From assembly GCF_013386585.1 (NCBI RefSeq), contig NZ_JACARO010000020.1, positions 62,001 to 126,000 on the forward strand: a stretch of 64,000 nt of DNA, in the 5' to 3' direction. Below, one piece after another: positions 17,561-26,968 of this stretch; positions within the stretch are counted from its first letter, which is position 1; each line of letters opens with the position of its first letter. The stretch comes from Pseudomonas sp. P7548 (lineage in GTDB: Bacteria > Pseudomonadota > Gammaproteobacteria > Pseudomonadales > Pseudomonadaceae). The notes beneath the pieces were generated by a model that was not told where the DNA came from, ran no database searches, and saw nothing but the letters and a program-made list of their open reading frames with translations. A program made the translations under genes and the position numbers.

Positions 17561-19186
17561 TCAATGGGTGGCCGGGGACAGCGGTGCGCGGTAGGGGGCT
17601 TCGCTGACGACTTCGCTTTCGTCGTCTTCGGTTTCCAGACGGACCAGGTGCGCTGGCACGCCGGTGGCGGCGCCCCAGTAATAGATGCCCAAGGCGCAGA
17701 CCGCGACGACCACCGTGTCAAACGGGTGGCTGATCACGCCGATGCCGCCAAAGCTGCCGAGCTTGGACAGCAGGATGGTCACCGCGTAGAAGCCGATCAG
17801 CCAGGCTGACGAGCGCACTTGTTGCTTGAGGTTCAGGTGGGCAGTGGGCACCCAGCGAGCGCACAGCAGGTACACCACGAACATCAGGATCTGCAGGCCG
17901 AGCAGCCAGGACACGGTGCTCCAGCCCGACCAGTACACGATCAGCGCCGCGATGATGAACGACAGCGGGCCGAGCACACCCAGGCCCTTGACCCGGAACG
18001 GCCGCGCCATGCCCGGGGCGTTGCGGCGCAGGGCGGCGACGGTGACCGGGGCCACGGCGTAGCTCAGGATCAGCGCGGCTGACACCACGTTGATCAGCGC
18101 TTCCCAGGACGGGAACGGCAGGGTCCAGAACACCGACAGGCCAAAGGTCAGCCACAGCGCCGGGCGCGGGATGCCGGACTTCTCATCGATACGCGTGAAG
18201 ATCTTGAAGAACGTGCCGGTCTGCGCCCAGCCATACACCACACGCGGCGTGGCGTTCATGTAGATGTTGCCGCAGCCGCTGGGAGAGATCACCGCATCCG
18301 CCACCACCAGGTAGGCCAACCAACCCACGCCCAGGGCCAGGGCAATGTCGCGGTAAGGCAGGGCCAGTTCCTTGCTGATCCCGGCCCAGCCGTTGGCGAG
18401 CATTTCGGTGGACACGCCGCCGAGGAACGCGGTTTGCAGCAGCACGTAGATGGCGGTGGACAGCAGTACCGACAGGATCAGGGCGATGGGAATGGTGCGC
18501 TGCGGGTTCTTCACTTCGCTGGCCACCGAGATGATCGGCGTCAGCCCCAGGTAGGCGAAGATCACGCCACCGGCCGAGACCGCCATTTCAATCCCCGACA
18601 GACCGAACGGCGCAAAACCGTGGACCTGGAAGTTCGCCGGCTTGAAGAAGGTGAACAGCACGCCAATCACCAGCAGCGGCACGATGAACTTGAACACGCT
18701 CACCAGGTTGTTGGCGATGGCGAAGGTCTTCACGCTGCGGTAGTTGAGGACGAAGAACAGGCAGAGCAGAGCGAACTGCACCAGCCAGCCGAGGGTGGTC
18801 GGGTCACTGGAACCGGCCTTGGTCAGCTCGGGGAACCACGCCGCTGCGTATTGGCGCGAGGCGACCACTTCAATCGCCACCAGGCTTGAAAACGCGATCA
18901 GTGTGATAAAGCCCATCAGGTAGCCCAGCAACGGGCCGTGGGAGTAGACCGGGTAGCGCACCACACCACCGGCTCGGGGCAATGCGGCACCCAGTTCGCA
19001 GTAGACAATACCGAGCAACAGCACGGCAAAACCGCCGAGTAACCAGGAAAAAATCCCTGCCGGGCCTGCGATGGCCGACACGTGGCTGGCCGCGAATAAC
19101 CAGCCCGAACCGAAGATGGCACCCAGCCCGATAAAGGTGAGGTCCATCAGTGAAAGTTGTTTCTTGAACTTGCCTTGACCTGACAT
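17561..19186 (-). CDS. APC family amino-acid permease, probable hydroxyproline transporter
   Basis: A 541-residue inner membrane protein with about twelve hydrophobic segments. The APC family block [31 protein letters not shown] lies at residues 16-46, and [17 protein letters not shown] follows. It is the first gene of the hydroxyproline operon, 11 bases before the epimerase, so hydroxyproline import is the natural inference. The C-terminal tail is charged and cytoplasmic. Transcription diverges from the PAS-AraC regulator gene across about 190 bases. Confidence 0.88.
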   Translation of the reverse strand: MSGQGKFKKQLSLMDLTFIGLGAIFGSGWLFAASHVSAIAGPAGIFSWLLGGFAVLLLGIVYCELGAALPRAGGVVRYPVYSHGPLLGYLMGFITLIAFSSLVAIEVVASRQYAAAWFPELTKAGSSDPTTLGWLVQFALLCLFFVLNYRSVKTFAIANNLVSVFKFIVPLLVIGVLFTFFKPANFQVHGFAPFGLSGIEMAVSAGGVIFAYLGLTPIISVASEVKNPQRTIPIALILSVLLSTAIYVLLQTAFLGGVSTEMLANGWAGISKELALPYRDIALALGVGWLAYLVVADAVISPSGCGNIYMNATPRVVYGWAQTGTFFKIFTRIDEKSGIPRPALWLTFGLSVFWTLPFPSWEALINVVSAALILSYAVAPVTVAALRRNAPGMARPFRVKGLGVLGPLSFIIAALIVYWSGWSTVSWLLGLQILMFVVYLLCARWVPTAHLNLKQQVRSSAWLIGFYAVTILLSKLGSFGGIGVISHPFDTVVVAVCALGIYYWGAATGVPAHLVRLETEDDESEVVSEAPYRAPLSPATH

Positions 19187-19373
19187 GTTGGCGCCTTCTT
19201 GTGAGTTATTGGATAGGCATGCAGTGGCGACATCGTGAACCGATCAGCTCGGCGGCGATTGATGTTTTACGCAAGCGGGAATGACGAATTCGGCACAATT
19301 GCCGGCGCTCGACAGCGCCCTGGGCATGGGGCAATCTGCTCGGCGTCGGTGCCAGAATCGGGAAGTGAAAGTC
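19187..19373. promoter_or_regulatory. divergent control region of the hydroxyproline cluster
   Basis: The 187 bases between the permease gene (leftward) and the regulator gene (rightward) must carry both promoters and the regulator's sites. I could not pick out a clear repeat. If the regulator starts at 19281 instead of 19374 the region is half as long. Confidence 0.5.
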
Positions 19374-20141
19374 ATGCTGCAGAGCGCGTTTGCAAGCCTT
19401 TGCCAGGGGGATGGAGCCAATCGTCCCCAGAGCATCGAGCAACTGTTGGCCGGGGTGGCGCAGCTGTTGCCGATGCTGGATGTGATCCCCAACGCGGCGA
19501 TCTTTATCAAGGATGTCGACGCGCGCTACGTGCTCGCCAACCGCACCCTGGTGCAACGCTGCGGCCTGCGGCAGTTGCAACCGTTGCTGGGCAAGACCAG
19601 CGCCGACGTGTTCCCCGCACAACTGGGCCCGGGCTACACCGAGCAGGACCGACGTGTACTTGAAGAGGGCCTGGTGCTCGAAGATCAGTTGGAACTGCAC
19701 CTGTACGGCAGCCGCGAACCTGGCTGGTGTTTGACCCACAAGTGGCCGCTGTACAACCACGCCGGTCAGATCATCGGCTTAGCCGGTATTTCGGTGGACC
19801 TGCAATCGGCCAGCGAAACCCACCCGGCGTACCAGCGTCTGGCGGCGGTGGATGAACACATCCGCCAGCACTTCAACCGCCGCGTCACCCTGGGTGAACT
19901 GACCCGCATCGCCGGGATTTCCGTGGCGCAGCTGGAGCGCTACTGCAAGCGCGTGTTCCACCTGACACCGCGCCAGATGATCCAGAAAGTCCGCCTGGAA
20001 CACGCGCACCGGCTATTGCATACCGAGCTGCCGATCACTGAGGTGGCGCTGCAATGCGGCTACACCGATCACAGCGCATTCACCCGCCAGTTCAAGGCGT
20101 TGACCGGGTTTACGCCAAGGCAGTATCGGCAACTGGCCTGA
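19374..20141 (+). CDS. PAS-domain AraC family regulator of the hydroxyproline cluster
   Basis: A 255-residue regulator. A PAS-like sensor covers residues about 20-135 (LDVIPNAAIFIKDVDARYVLANRTLVQRCG and later AGQIIGLAGISVDLQ). The C-terminal 100 residues hold two helix-turn-helix units (TLGELTRIAGISVAQLERYCKRVFH and EVALQCGYTDHSAFTRQFKALTG). The divergent position points to control of the hydroxyproline operon, as known for the AraC-type LhpR. The ATG at 19374 fits the domain layout; a start at 19281 would add 31 unstructured residues. Confidence 0.85.
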   Translation: MLQSAFASLCQGDGANRPQSIEQLLAGVAQLLPMLDVIPNAAIFIKDVDARYVLANRTLVQRCGLRQLQPLLGKTSADVFPAQLGPGYTEQDRRVLEEGLVLEDQLELHLYGSREPGWCLTHKWPLYNHAGQIIGLAGISVDLQSASETHPAYQRLAAVDEHIRQHFNRRVTLGELTRIAGISVAQLERYCKRVFHLTPRQMIQKVRLEHAHRLLHTELPITEVALQCGYTDHSAFTRQFKALTGFTPRQYRQLA

Positions 20142-20210
20142 CTGCCCGGGATATCCAATGCAACGAATGCCGCCCGTTGCCGCTCCTATGCTTACGAGTA
20201 ACCTTTCACG

Positions 20211-22295
20211 ATGGCAGGTATCAAGCTTATGACGGCGGCGGACAAGGACCATGTGAACTGGCTGGTGGAGCAATCGATGCTGCACGCGGCGCGACAGCGG
20301 GCCCGGCTGTATTCGGGGCAGGGCCGATTGTGGCAGCAACCCTATGCGCAGACGCGGCCACGGGATGCGTCAGCGTTGTCGTCGGTGTGGTTCACCGCGT
20401 ACCCGGCGTCCATCGTCACTCGCGAGAACGGCACGGTGCTTGAAGCGCTGGGCGATGAGGCGCTGTGGCAGGCGTTGTCGAAGATTGGTATCCAGGGCAT
20501 TCATAACGGGCCGTTGAAAAAGTCCGGTGGCCTGTCGGGCACCGAACACACGCCGACCATCGACGGCAATTTCGACCGCATCAGCTTCGAGATCGACCCG
20601 CAATTGGGCACCGAGTCGCAGTTGCAGGCCCTGACGCGCATGGCCGCTGCGCACAACGCGGTGATCATCGACGACGTGATCCCGTCCCACACCGGCAAGG
20701 GCGCCGACTTCCGTCTCGCCGAAATGGCCTATGAAGACTATCCCGGCCTGTACCACATGGTGGAGATCCGCGAAGAAGACTGGCCGCTCCTGCCTGACGT
20801 CAGCCCGGGGCGCGATGCGCAGAACCTCAGCCCGCAGCAGGTCGATGCGCTGCGCGACAAGCATTACATCGTCGGCCAGCTCCAGCGCGTGATCTTCTTC
20901 GAACCCGGGGTGAAGGAAACCGATTGGAGCGCCACGCCCGTGGTGGTGGGCGTGGACGGCAAGCCACGTCGCTGGGTGTACCTGCACTATTTCAAGGAGG
21001 GCCAGCCGTCGCTGAACTGGCTGGACCCGTCGTTTGCAGCGCAACAGATGATCATTGGCGATGCCCTGCACGCCATTGATGTGATGGGCGCGAAGATCCT
21101 GCGCCTGGATGCCAATGGCTTTCTCGGCGTGGAGCGCAAGCTGGACGGCACCGCGTGGTCGGAAAGCCACCCGTTGTCGATCACCGGCAACCAGTTGCTC
21201 GGCGGTGCGATCCGCAAAGCCGGGGGCTTCAGCTTTCAGGAACTGAACCTCACGGTCGACGATATCGCCGCCATGTCTCACGGCGGCGCCGATTTGTCCT
21301 ATGACTTCATCACTCGCCCGGCCTACCAACATGCGCTGTTGATGGGCGACACCGAGTTCCTGCGCCTGATGCTGCGCGAGATGCACAGCCAGGGCATCGA
21401 CCCCGGCTCGCTGATCCATGCGTTGCAAAACCACGACGAACTGACTTTGGAACTGGTGCACTTCTGGACCTTGCACGCCCACGACAGTTACCCCTACCAA
21501 GGCCAGACGTTCCCCGGCAACAGCCTGCGCGAGCATATCCGCGAGCAGATGTACGAGCGTCTGGCCGGTGAACACGCCCCTTACAACCTCAAGTTCGTGA
21601 CCAACGGCGTGTCCTGCACCACCGCCAGTATCATCACCGCCGCGCTGGGCATTCGCGACCTGGAAGCCATCACGCCCGCCGATATCGTGCAAATCCGCCA
21701 GATCCATTTGCTGCTGGTGATGTACAACGCGATGCAGCCCGGGGTGTTTGCCTTGTCCGGTTGGGACCTGGTGGGCGCATTGCCGTTGGCGGCGGATGAG
21801 GTGGCGCACCTGATGACCGATGGCGATACGCGCTGGATTCATCGCGGTGCCTATGACCTGGTGGACCTGAACCCCGAGGCGGTGCTCTCCGCAGGGCAAA
21901 TGCCGCGTTCGAAAACCTTGTATGGCAGCTTGAACAGCCAGTTGCAGGACCCTGAATCCTTCGCGTCGCAGCTGCAGAAAATTCTGGCGGTACGCCGGGC
22001 TTACGACATCGCTGCCAGCCGCCAGATTTTGGTACCGGATGTGGAGCACCCGGGTTTGCTGGTGATGGTCCACGAACTGCCGGCCGGGAAGGGCACGCAA
22101 ATCACCGCGCTCAACTTTGGCGCGACACCCATCACCGAAACCTTGCACCTGCCCGACATTGCGCCTGGGCCGGTGGTGGACATCATCAATGAACGGGTCG
22201 AGGGCGACCTGACTGCCGAAGGGGATTTCACCATCACCCTGGATGCCTATGAGGGCCTGGCGCTGCGGGTGGTCAGCAGTACGCCGATGCTGTAG
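20211..22295 (+). CDS. treS: trehalose synthase (maltose alpha-D-glucosyltransferase), GH13
   Basis: A 694-residue GH13 enzyme with the length and start of the Pseudomonas-type TreS, which converts maltose to trehalose inside the cell. GH13 blocks are visible: [11 protein letters not shown] (region I), [11 protein letters not shown] with the nucleophile aspartate (region II), SFQELNL with the acid/base glutamate (region III) and ALQNHDELT (region IV). The C-terminal part ends in a beta-rich domain. It is monocistronic here; trehalose made by it would act in osmotic and desiccation tolerance. Close homologues on P. stutzeri TreS (689 residues) support the name. Confidence 0.88.
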   Translation: MAGIKLMTAADKDHVNWLVEQSMLHAARQRARLYSGQGRLWQQPYAQTRPRDASALSSVWFTAYPASIVTRENGTVLEALGDEALWQALSKIGIQGIHNGPLKKSGGLSGTEHTPTIDGNFDRISFEIDPQLGTESQLQALTRMAAAHNAVIIDDVIPSHTGKGADFRLAEMAYEDYPGLYHMVEIREEDWPLLPDVSPGRDAQNLSPQQVDALRDKHYIVGQLQRVIFFEPGVKETDWSATPVVVGVDGKPRRWVYLHYFKEGQPSLNWLDPSFAAQQMIIGDALHAIDVMGAKILRLDANGFLGVERKLDGTAWSESHPLSITGNQLLGGAIRKAGGFSFQELNLTVDDIAAMSHGGADLSYDFITRPAYQHALLMGDTEFLRLMLREMHSQGIDPGSLIHALQNHDELTLELVHFWTLHAHDSYPYQGQTFPGNSLREHIREQMYERLAGEHAPYNLKFVTNGVSCTTASIITAALGIRDLEAITPADIVQIRQIHLLLVMYNAMQPGVFALSGWDLVGALPLAADEVAHLMTDGDTRWIHRGAYDLVDLNPEAVLSAGQMPRSKTLYGSLNSQLQDPESFASQLQKILAVRRAYDIAASRQILVPDVEHPGLLVMVHELPAGKGTQITALNFGATPITETLHLPDIAPGPVVDIINERVEGDLTAEGDFTITLDAYEGLALRVVSSTPML

Positions 22296-22314
22296 CAGGT
22301 TTCATGGAATAAAG

Positions 22315-22363
22315 GCGCGCACCGAGGCGTTCCATCAGTAACCGTCATCGCCTCGGAGCGCGC
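22315..22363 (+). promoter_or_regulatory. 15-bp inverted repeat covering the ribosome site of the dioxygenase gene
   Basis: GCGCGCACCGAGGCG at 22315-22329 pairs with CGCCTCGGAGCGCGC at 22349-22363 with one mismatch and a 19-base loop. The hairpin ends five bases before the ATG at 22369, and the only ribosome-site candidate (CGGAG, about 22354-22358) lies in its right arm. It may terminate the treS transcript, control translation of the dioxygenase, or both. No T run follows. Confidence 0.7.
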
Positions 22364-22368
22364 ACAGC

Positions 22369-23217
22369 ATGTCATCGATCACCCAACAAGCCCTCAAGAG
22401 CTTCGAAAACGCGCCCGACCCGCGTTTCAAACAGGTCATGCAAAGCCTGGTGCGCCACCTGCACGCGTTTGCCGACGAGGTGGAACTGACCGAGGAGGAA
22501 TGGTGGGAGGGCATTCGCTTCCTGACCGATACCGGCCATATGTGCGATGGGTTTATCCGCCAGGAATTCATCCTGCTGTCGGACACCCTGGGGCTGTCGA
22601 TGCTGGTGGATGAGATCAACCATCGCCAAGTCGCCAATGGCACCGAAACCACGGTGTTCGGGCCGTTCTATATCGACGGCATGCCGGACCGGGCCTTTGG
22701 TGAAAACATGGCGTTCACGCCGGGTGACGCCACGTTGATCCACGGGCGTGTGCTGGATACTCACGGCCAACCCGTGGCCGATGTGGTGCTGGATGTTTGG
22801 CAGACCGCCAGCAATGGCATGTATTCCGGGCAGGATGTCGACCAACCCACTGGCAACCTGCGCGGCCGCTACCGTACCGACGCCAACGGCGATTTCGCGA
22901 TTCGTACCATTTTGCCCGTGTGCTACCCGGTGCCGACCGACGGGCCGGTGGGGCGTATGCTCGACGCCGCCCAGCGCCTGGCCTGGCGGCCGGGGCATGT
23001 GCATTTCGTGCTGGAACGCCCGGGTTACACGCGCCTGGTGACGCACCTGTTCACCGAGGGTGACCCGTACCTGGGCTCGGATGCGGTGTTTGGGGTCAAG
23101 CCGTCGTTGCAAGTGGTCTATGAAGACCGTGAGGAGCAGGATGCACTGTCCGCCCAGGTCGGGATGCCGTTACCGTTCAAGCGCGCGTATTACGAGTTTG
23201 TGCTGGAGAGTGAGTGA
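22369..23217 (+). CDS. intradiol ring-cleavage dioxygenase, hydroxyquinol 1,2-dioxygenase type
   Basis: A 282-residue non-haem Fe(III) dioxygenase. The N-terminal helical linker domain (residues 1-90) is followed by the beta-sandwich with the iron ligands: Tyr in NGMYSGQD, Tyr in LPVCYPVPTDGP, and two His in WRPGHVHFVL. Length and the DGPVGRML region match hydroxyquinol or chlorocatechol 1,2-dioxygenases more than CatA; the exact substrate is uncertain. It would open a catechol or hydroxyquinol ring to a cis,cis-muconate-type acid. No maleylacetate reductase is adjacent. Its 3' end overlaps the convergent LysR gene by 28 bases. Confidence 0.85.
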   Translation: MSSITQQALKSFENAPDPRFKQVMQSLVRHLHAFADEVELTEEEWWEGIRFLTDTGHMCDGFIRQEFILLSDTLGLSMLVDEINHRQVANGTETTVFGPFYIDGMPDRAFGENMAFTPGDATLIHGRVLDTHGQPVADVVLDVWQTASNGMYSGQDVDQPTGNLRGRYRTDANGDFAIRTILPVCYPVPTDGPVGRMLDAAQRLAWRPGHVHFVLERPGYTRLVTHLFTEGDPYLGSDAVFGVKPSLQVVYEDREEQDALSAQVGMPLPFKRAYYEFVLESE

Positions 23218-24062
23218 AGCGTCTGCATCAGCACGTCTTTCAGGCACGTCGCGGCTGGGGTCAGGGCGCGCCCGGCTGAGCTGAGGAACACATGCACGGG
23301 AGGCAGCGCTGGCAGGGCTTGGCTGGCACGGATGGCCTCCAGGCCCTGGGGTGCACTCATCTGCGTGCGCAGGGTGATGCCCAGGCCGGCATTGACCGCC
23401 GCCCATAAGCCGGACACGTTGGCGGTGGTAAAGGTGATTTCCCAAGGAATACCCGCTTCATCCAGCGCATTGATCGCCGCCGTGCGGAAGAAACACGGCG
23501 CTTCCAGCACCGCCAGTTGCACCGGCTCGCCGGCCCTCAACTGGTCGCCGGGGCGGCCGATCCACGCCATCGGCACGGTGGACAACACCTGGGCTTCCAC
23601 GTTGACCTTGCCACTGAGCAACACGCTCAGATCGAGCTGGCCCTTTTCCAGGCGCTCGATCAGCGCGGCGTTGCGGTCTACCGTGGCTTCGATGCGGATG
23701 TTCGGGTAGCAGCATTTGAACTGCTGCAACGCGAGGGGCAGCCAGGTGTGGACCAAGTCTCCGGAAAAGCCGAAACGCACCACGCCTTTGACTTTGATGC
23801 CGCTGATCACGGTGACGGCTTCGTCATTCAGGTCAATCATGCGTCGGGCGTAGGCCAGCAAAATTTCCCCGGCTTCAGTGAGTACACGTCCGCGACCTTG
23901 CTTGCGAAACAGCGGTTGGCCGATGCGGTGCTCCAGCTTCTGAATCTGCTGGCTGACGGCCGACTGGGAGCGCCCGACCTTATCGGCCGCACGGTTCATG
24001 GCCCCCAGTTGCTGGGCGGCGATCAAGGTGCGTAGCACGTCCAGGTCCAGATCGATGGGCAT
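23190..24062 (-). CDS. LysR family transcriptional regulator
   Basis: A 290-residue regulator. The N-terminal winged helix-turn-helix reads LRTLIAAQQLGAMNRAADKVGRSQSAVSQQIQKLEHRIG (residues 10 to 48), followed by the periplasmic-binding-like effector domain from about residue 90. It is convergent with the dioxygenase gene and overlaps its end by 28 bases, so it is not divergently placed as LysR activators often are. The target is unknown. The lipocalin-like gene upstream on the same strand, 63 bases away, could share a transcript. Confidence 0.88.
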   Translation of the reverse strand: MPIDLDLDVLRTLIAAQQLGAMNRAADKVGRSQSAVSQQIQKLEHRIGQPLFRKQGRGRVLTEAGEILLAYARRMIDLNDEAVTVISGIKVKGVVRFGFSGDLVHTWLPLALQQFKCCYPNIRIEATVDRNAALIERLEKGQLDLSVLLSGKVNVEAQVLSTVPMAWIGRPGDQLRAGEPVQLAVLEAPCFFRTAAINALDEAGIPWEITFTTANVSGLWAAVNAGLGITLRTQMSAPQGLEAIRASQALPALPPVHVFLSSAGRALTPAATCLKDVLMQTLHSLSSTNS

Positions 24063-24125
24063 GGGGTTCCTGCCTGTGAATGAGTGGGTGGAACCGCCGA
24101 ATCCCTGGCGGCGTTTGGCATTGGT

Positions 24126-24629
24126 TCAGTGGGTGCGCACGTAGGCGATTTCGCCGTACACGCCTGGGCCACCAATCGTGGGGTGCGGGACGGTGAACGT
24201 GGCGTGCTCGGCATCGACGGTGTAGGGCCAGGTCAGGTTGGCGCCTTCCCAGTTGGCGTAGGTGGCGTGCTCCACGTGCAGGGTAATGGTGTGGTCCTTC
24301 TCGTTGACGGTGTAGGTGCCGAAGTGGCATTGGGTGCCCACGACTGTCGCGCGGTACTCTTCGGGGGTGCCTTTGCTCTTGTCATTGGCGGCGAACCTGG
24401 GGCGCATTTTGCTCATGATCTGCAGCGAGTAATGACCGGTGGCGTCGAAATTCAGCGTGCCTTGCGGGTCATCGCCGTACAGGTGAATGCGGGTGCCGTC
24501 GGGGTTGATGTTGTCCGAAGCGGTGAGGGTCCAGGTGCCTTGCAGGGGAACGGCGGCGTAGGCGGGCAGCGTCAGTGCCAGCGGCACCAGGCACGTCAGG
24601 GCGCGAATCAGGGTTTTGCCAAGCATCAT
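24126..24629 (-). CDS. exported lipocalin-like domain protein
   Basis: A 167-residue protein with a signal peptide (residues 1-25, RALTCLVPLALTLPAYA). The mature part begins VPLQGTWTLTASD and is rich in alternating beta-strand patterns with IHLYGDDPQGTLNFDATGHYSLQIM, as in the Lipocalin_5 domain (a small calycin-like barrel). Role unknown; such proteins often sit near small-molecule metabolism genes. ATG 24629 has GGAG nine bases upstream; the longer frame from 24686 would destroy the signal peptide layout. The family call is moderately sure. Confidence 0.75.
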   Translation of the reverse strand: MMLGKTLIRALTCLVPLALTLPAYAAVPLQGTWTLTASDNINPDGTRIHLYGDDPQGTLNFDATGHYSLQIMSKMRPRFAANDKSKGTPEEYRATVVGTQCHFGTYTVNEKDHTITLHVEHATYANWEGANLTWPYTVDAEHATFTVPHPTIGGPGVYGEIAYVRTH

Positions 24630-24733
24630 GTTTTTCTCCAGCCTTTGGGTGAATGCGAGCGCCGAGCCTAGCAACGGCGCGTTCACTGCACTAACGGATA
24701 GTATGAACGTGAGACTGTCGAAAAACTGAAGCC

Positions 24734-25372
24734 TCAGTGGCTTTGCGAGGCGTTGTGCAGGCGCGAAACCAGTTCGGCCGTGGTCACAATCGAATGGGCA
24801 AAGGTCGGCCCGTTGAGCTCATGGGCGGCGTGCATGAATTCGGGGCCGAAGGCCGCCGTAGCGTCGCGCACCAGGGTGACGTGGTAGCCCAGTTCCACGG
24901 CGTAGCGCGCAGTCGCTTCAATACAGGTATTGGCCAGCAAACCGACGATGATCACGTGGGTGATGCCTTGCTGCTTGAGGCGAAAGTCGAGGTCGGTGTT
25001 GGCAAAACCGCTGGACCCCCAATGCTCTCGAGCCACGATGTCGCCCGGCTGCGGGGCGAAATCCGGGTGCCAGTCACCGCCCCATTCGCCTCGGGCAAAG
25101 TGGTGCATGTGCTGGATTTTGGATTGGGTGGGGCTTGGGTGACTCCAGGTGTCGTAGTCGCCTTTCTCCCAGCGACGGTGCGGTACAATCGCCACCTGCA
25201 GGCCCAGGCTGCGTACGGTTTTGTCGAGGGTGCGCAGGTTGTCGAGCAGGTTGACCTGGTCGGCAGTGGGCTTGATCAAGGGGTAGACCTTGCCGCCTTC
25301 GGAGAGAAAGTCATTGTAGGGGTCGACCAGCAGGTAAGCGGTACGATCGAGGGGGTAGGCGGGGGTCGTCAT
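24734..25372 (-). CDS. isochorismatase-like cysteine hydrolase
   Basis: A 212-residue cysteine hydrolase of the isochorismatase/nicotinamidase superfamily. Asp17 (YLLVDPYNDF) and the nucleophile Cys150 (LLANTCIEATARYAVELGY) are present; the position of the catalytic lysine appears to hold Arg115 in IVAREHWGSSGF. Members hydrolyse amides, ureas or enol ethers. ATG 25372 is preceded by GGAGAACGG. It is divergent from an HxlR-type repressor 100 bases away, with a palindrome between them, so the pair is probably a regulator and its target. Substrate unknown. Confidence 0.85.
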   Translation of the reverse strand: MTTPAYPLDRTAYLLVDPYNDFLSEGGKVYPLIKPTADQVNLLDNLRTLDKTVRSLGLQVAIVPHRRWEKGDYDTWSHPSPTQSKIQHMHHFARGEWGGDWHPDFAPQPGDIVAREHWGSSGFANTDLDFRLKQQGITHVIIVGLLANTCIEATARYAVELGYHVTLVRDATAAFGPEFMHAAHELNGPTFAHSIVTTAELVSRLHNASQSH

Positions 25373-25433
25373 GATCCGTTCTCCAAGGCATTCAGAGGCG
25401 CATAAGCAGTTCGGGGTGCCCGTCTGCATTATG

Positions 25434-25448
25434 CTATGATAATCATAG
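25434..25448. promoter_or_regulatory. perfect palindrome, probable HxlR operator
   Basis: CTATGAT-A-ATCATAG is a perfect 7+1+7 palindrome 25 bases before the HxlR-type gene and 62 bases before the divergent hydrolase gene. HxlR proteins bind as dimers to such sites. The binding itself is inference. Confidence 0.6.
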
Positions 25449-25472
25449 TTACTTTTCAGAGGCAACGTCCGT

Positions 25473-25964
25473 ATGTCGTTGAGGAAGAAACTTGCGCCTG
25501 AAACCCTGTGCCCGGTCTCCCGCGCGGAGGAGATCGTGGGCAGCAGTTGGACGGTGCTGGTGCTGCGCGAATTGTTCATGGGCAACCATCGGTTCGACGA
25601 AATCCAGGTACAAAGCGGCGGCACGCCGCAAATGATTGCTGCGCGCCTCAAAGGCCTGGAAGCCGATGGGATGGTGGAGCGCCGGCCTTACAGCGAGCGG
25701 CCTTTGCGCTACGAATATTTCCTCACGCCAAAAGGCGAGGGGTTCTACTCGGTGGTACTGGCGTTGCGCGCCTGGGGCGAAACCTGGTGCAAGTCCCCGG
25801 GCGAGGACAGGGCGGTGAATTACATCCACGTGCCCTGCGGCCAGCCTGCAGGCTTGGGCCCATTGTGTGAGCATTGCGGTGAGCCACTGCGTCGGGGCGA
25901 ACTGGTGGGCGAACTGAGCGAGGGGTATGCCCTGGAACGCCAGTTGCGTCGTGAGGGTGCCTAA
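25473..25964 (+). CDS. HxlR family transcriptional regulator
   Basis: A 163-residue winged helix-turn-helix regulator of the HxlR (MarR-like) family. The core spans residues 13-100: CPVSRAEEIVGSSWTVLVLRELFMGNHRFDEIQ with the family cysteine, then TPQMIAARLKGLEADGMVERR and LRYEYFLTPKG. The tail (residues 115-150) has a CGQP and CEHCG set that may bind metal. It probably represses the divergent isochorismatase-like gene. ATG 25473 is preceded by AGAGG. Its stop overlaps the convergent LysR stop. Confidence 0.9.
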   Translation: MSLRKKLAPETLCPVSRAEEIVGSSWTVLVLRELFMGNHRFDEIQVQSGGTPQMIAARLKGLEADGMVERRPYSERPLRYEYFLTPKGEGFYSVVLALRAWGETWCKSPGEDRAVNYIHVPCGQPAGLGPLCEHCGEPLRRGELVGELSEGYALERQLRREGA

Positions 25965-26851
25965 CCCAGGCCGTCGGTGATGGCCTGGATCAGCAACTGA
26001 TTGGCCAGCCGTAAGTTGCCCGGGCGGGGCGAGTGCGTGACCCAAATGCCCATCTTGAGCTGGAAGTCCTCGATGCTCACCACCGACAACGCGTGTGCGT
26101 ACGGGTTGCCGGGCAGCAGCGTCGCCGGGATCAGCCCCAGGCCCAGGCCGGCCGCGACCATGCGCATTTGCATGGCGGCGCCGTGGGTGTCCACCGCGAG
26201 CTTGAGCGTGTGCCCGCGCCCGCCCATGGCCGCTTCCAGGGCCGCTCGATAGCCGCAGCCCTTGGGGTTGAGCACCCACTCTTGAGCGGCCAGGTGTTTG
26301 ATCTGGGTGGCGGCATTCACCAGGGGTTTTGATTGGCTCTGCACCACCAGGATATCGAGCGTGGTCACCCGTTGACCTTCCAGTGCCGCGGGTGGGCGGC
26401 TGGCCGCTGGCAACATCAGGGTGGCGGCGTCCAGTTCGCCGGCCAGCATCTGCTGCTCCAGTTCGGAACTCCAGTCGGTGACGATCTGCAGTTCAAGGCT
26501 CGGCAGTTGCTCGCGCATGCGGGTCACCACGTCAAACATCACGGCGTCCGCGACGATCTGCGTCAGCCCCACGCGAAACCGCCCGCTGGGCACTGCGCTT
26601 TCCTGCGGCAGGCTGAGCAAATGCTCGGCGTCGCGCAACAGGCCCACGGCCAATTCGTAGACGCGGTGCCCCATGGCCGTGGGCAAGGGCGGGCGCGTGG
26701 TGCGATCAAGCAGCGCTTCGCCCAGGGTCTCTTCCAGGTGCTGGATGCGGCGGGACACGGCGGACTGGGTCAAGCACAAGCTCTGCGCCGCTTTGGTCAG
26801 TGAAGCGCTTTCAATCACCGTGACGAAGGCTTTCAGGTCCTGGAATAGCAT
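25961..26851 (-). CDS. LysR family transcriptional regulator
   Basis: A 296-residue regulator with the LysR helix-turn-helix at residues 5-45 (LKAFVTVIESASLTKAAQSLCLTQSAVSRRIQHLEETLG) and an effector domain from about residue 90. It is divergent from the tautomerase gene across 117 bases, the usual layout for a LysR protein and its target. The catabolic genes at 27410-29939 could also be in its regulon. Effector unknown. Confidence 0.9.
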   Translation of the reverse strand: MLFQDLKAFVTVIESASLTKAAQSLCLTQSAVSRRIQHLEETLGEALLDRTTRPPLPTAMGHRVYELAVGLLRDAEHLLSLPQESAVPSGRFRVGLTQIVADAVMFDVVTRMREQLPSLELQIVTDWSSELEQQMLAGELDAATLMLPAASRPPAALEGQRVTTLDILVVQSQSKPLVNAATQIKHLAAQEWVLNPKGCGYRAALEAAMGGRGHTLKLAVDTHGAAMQMRMVAAGLGLGLIPATLLPGNPYAHALSVVSIEDFQLKMGIWVTHSPRPGNLRLANQLLIQAITDGLG

Positions 26852-26968
26852 GCGTATTACTCATCATCTTTTCGAAAATTATGCGCTTGATGAATCATGG
26901 CGTCGAGACTAGCGTTGTATCACCGGCCACCGACCTGGATTGGCCATTGACCCGTTAAGGATGTCCCC

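Noticed and set aside
15690..17594. Long plus-strand open frame (634 codons) opposite the deaminase and epimerase genes
   Set aside because: Shadow of two pathway genes with intact catalytic residues on the minus strand.
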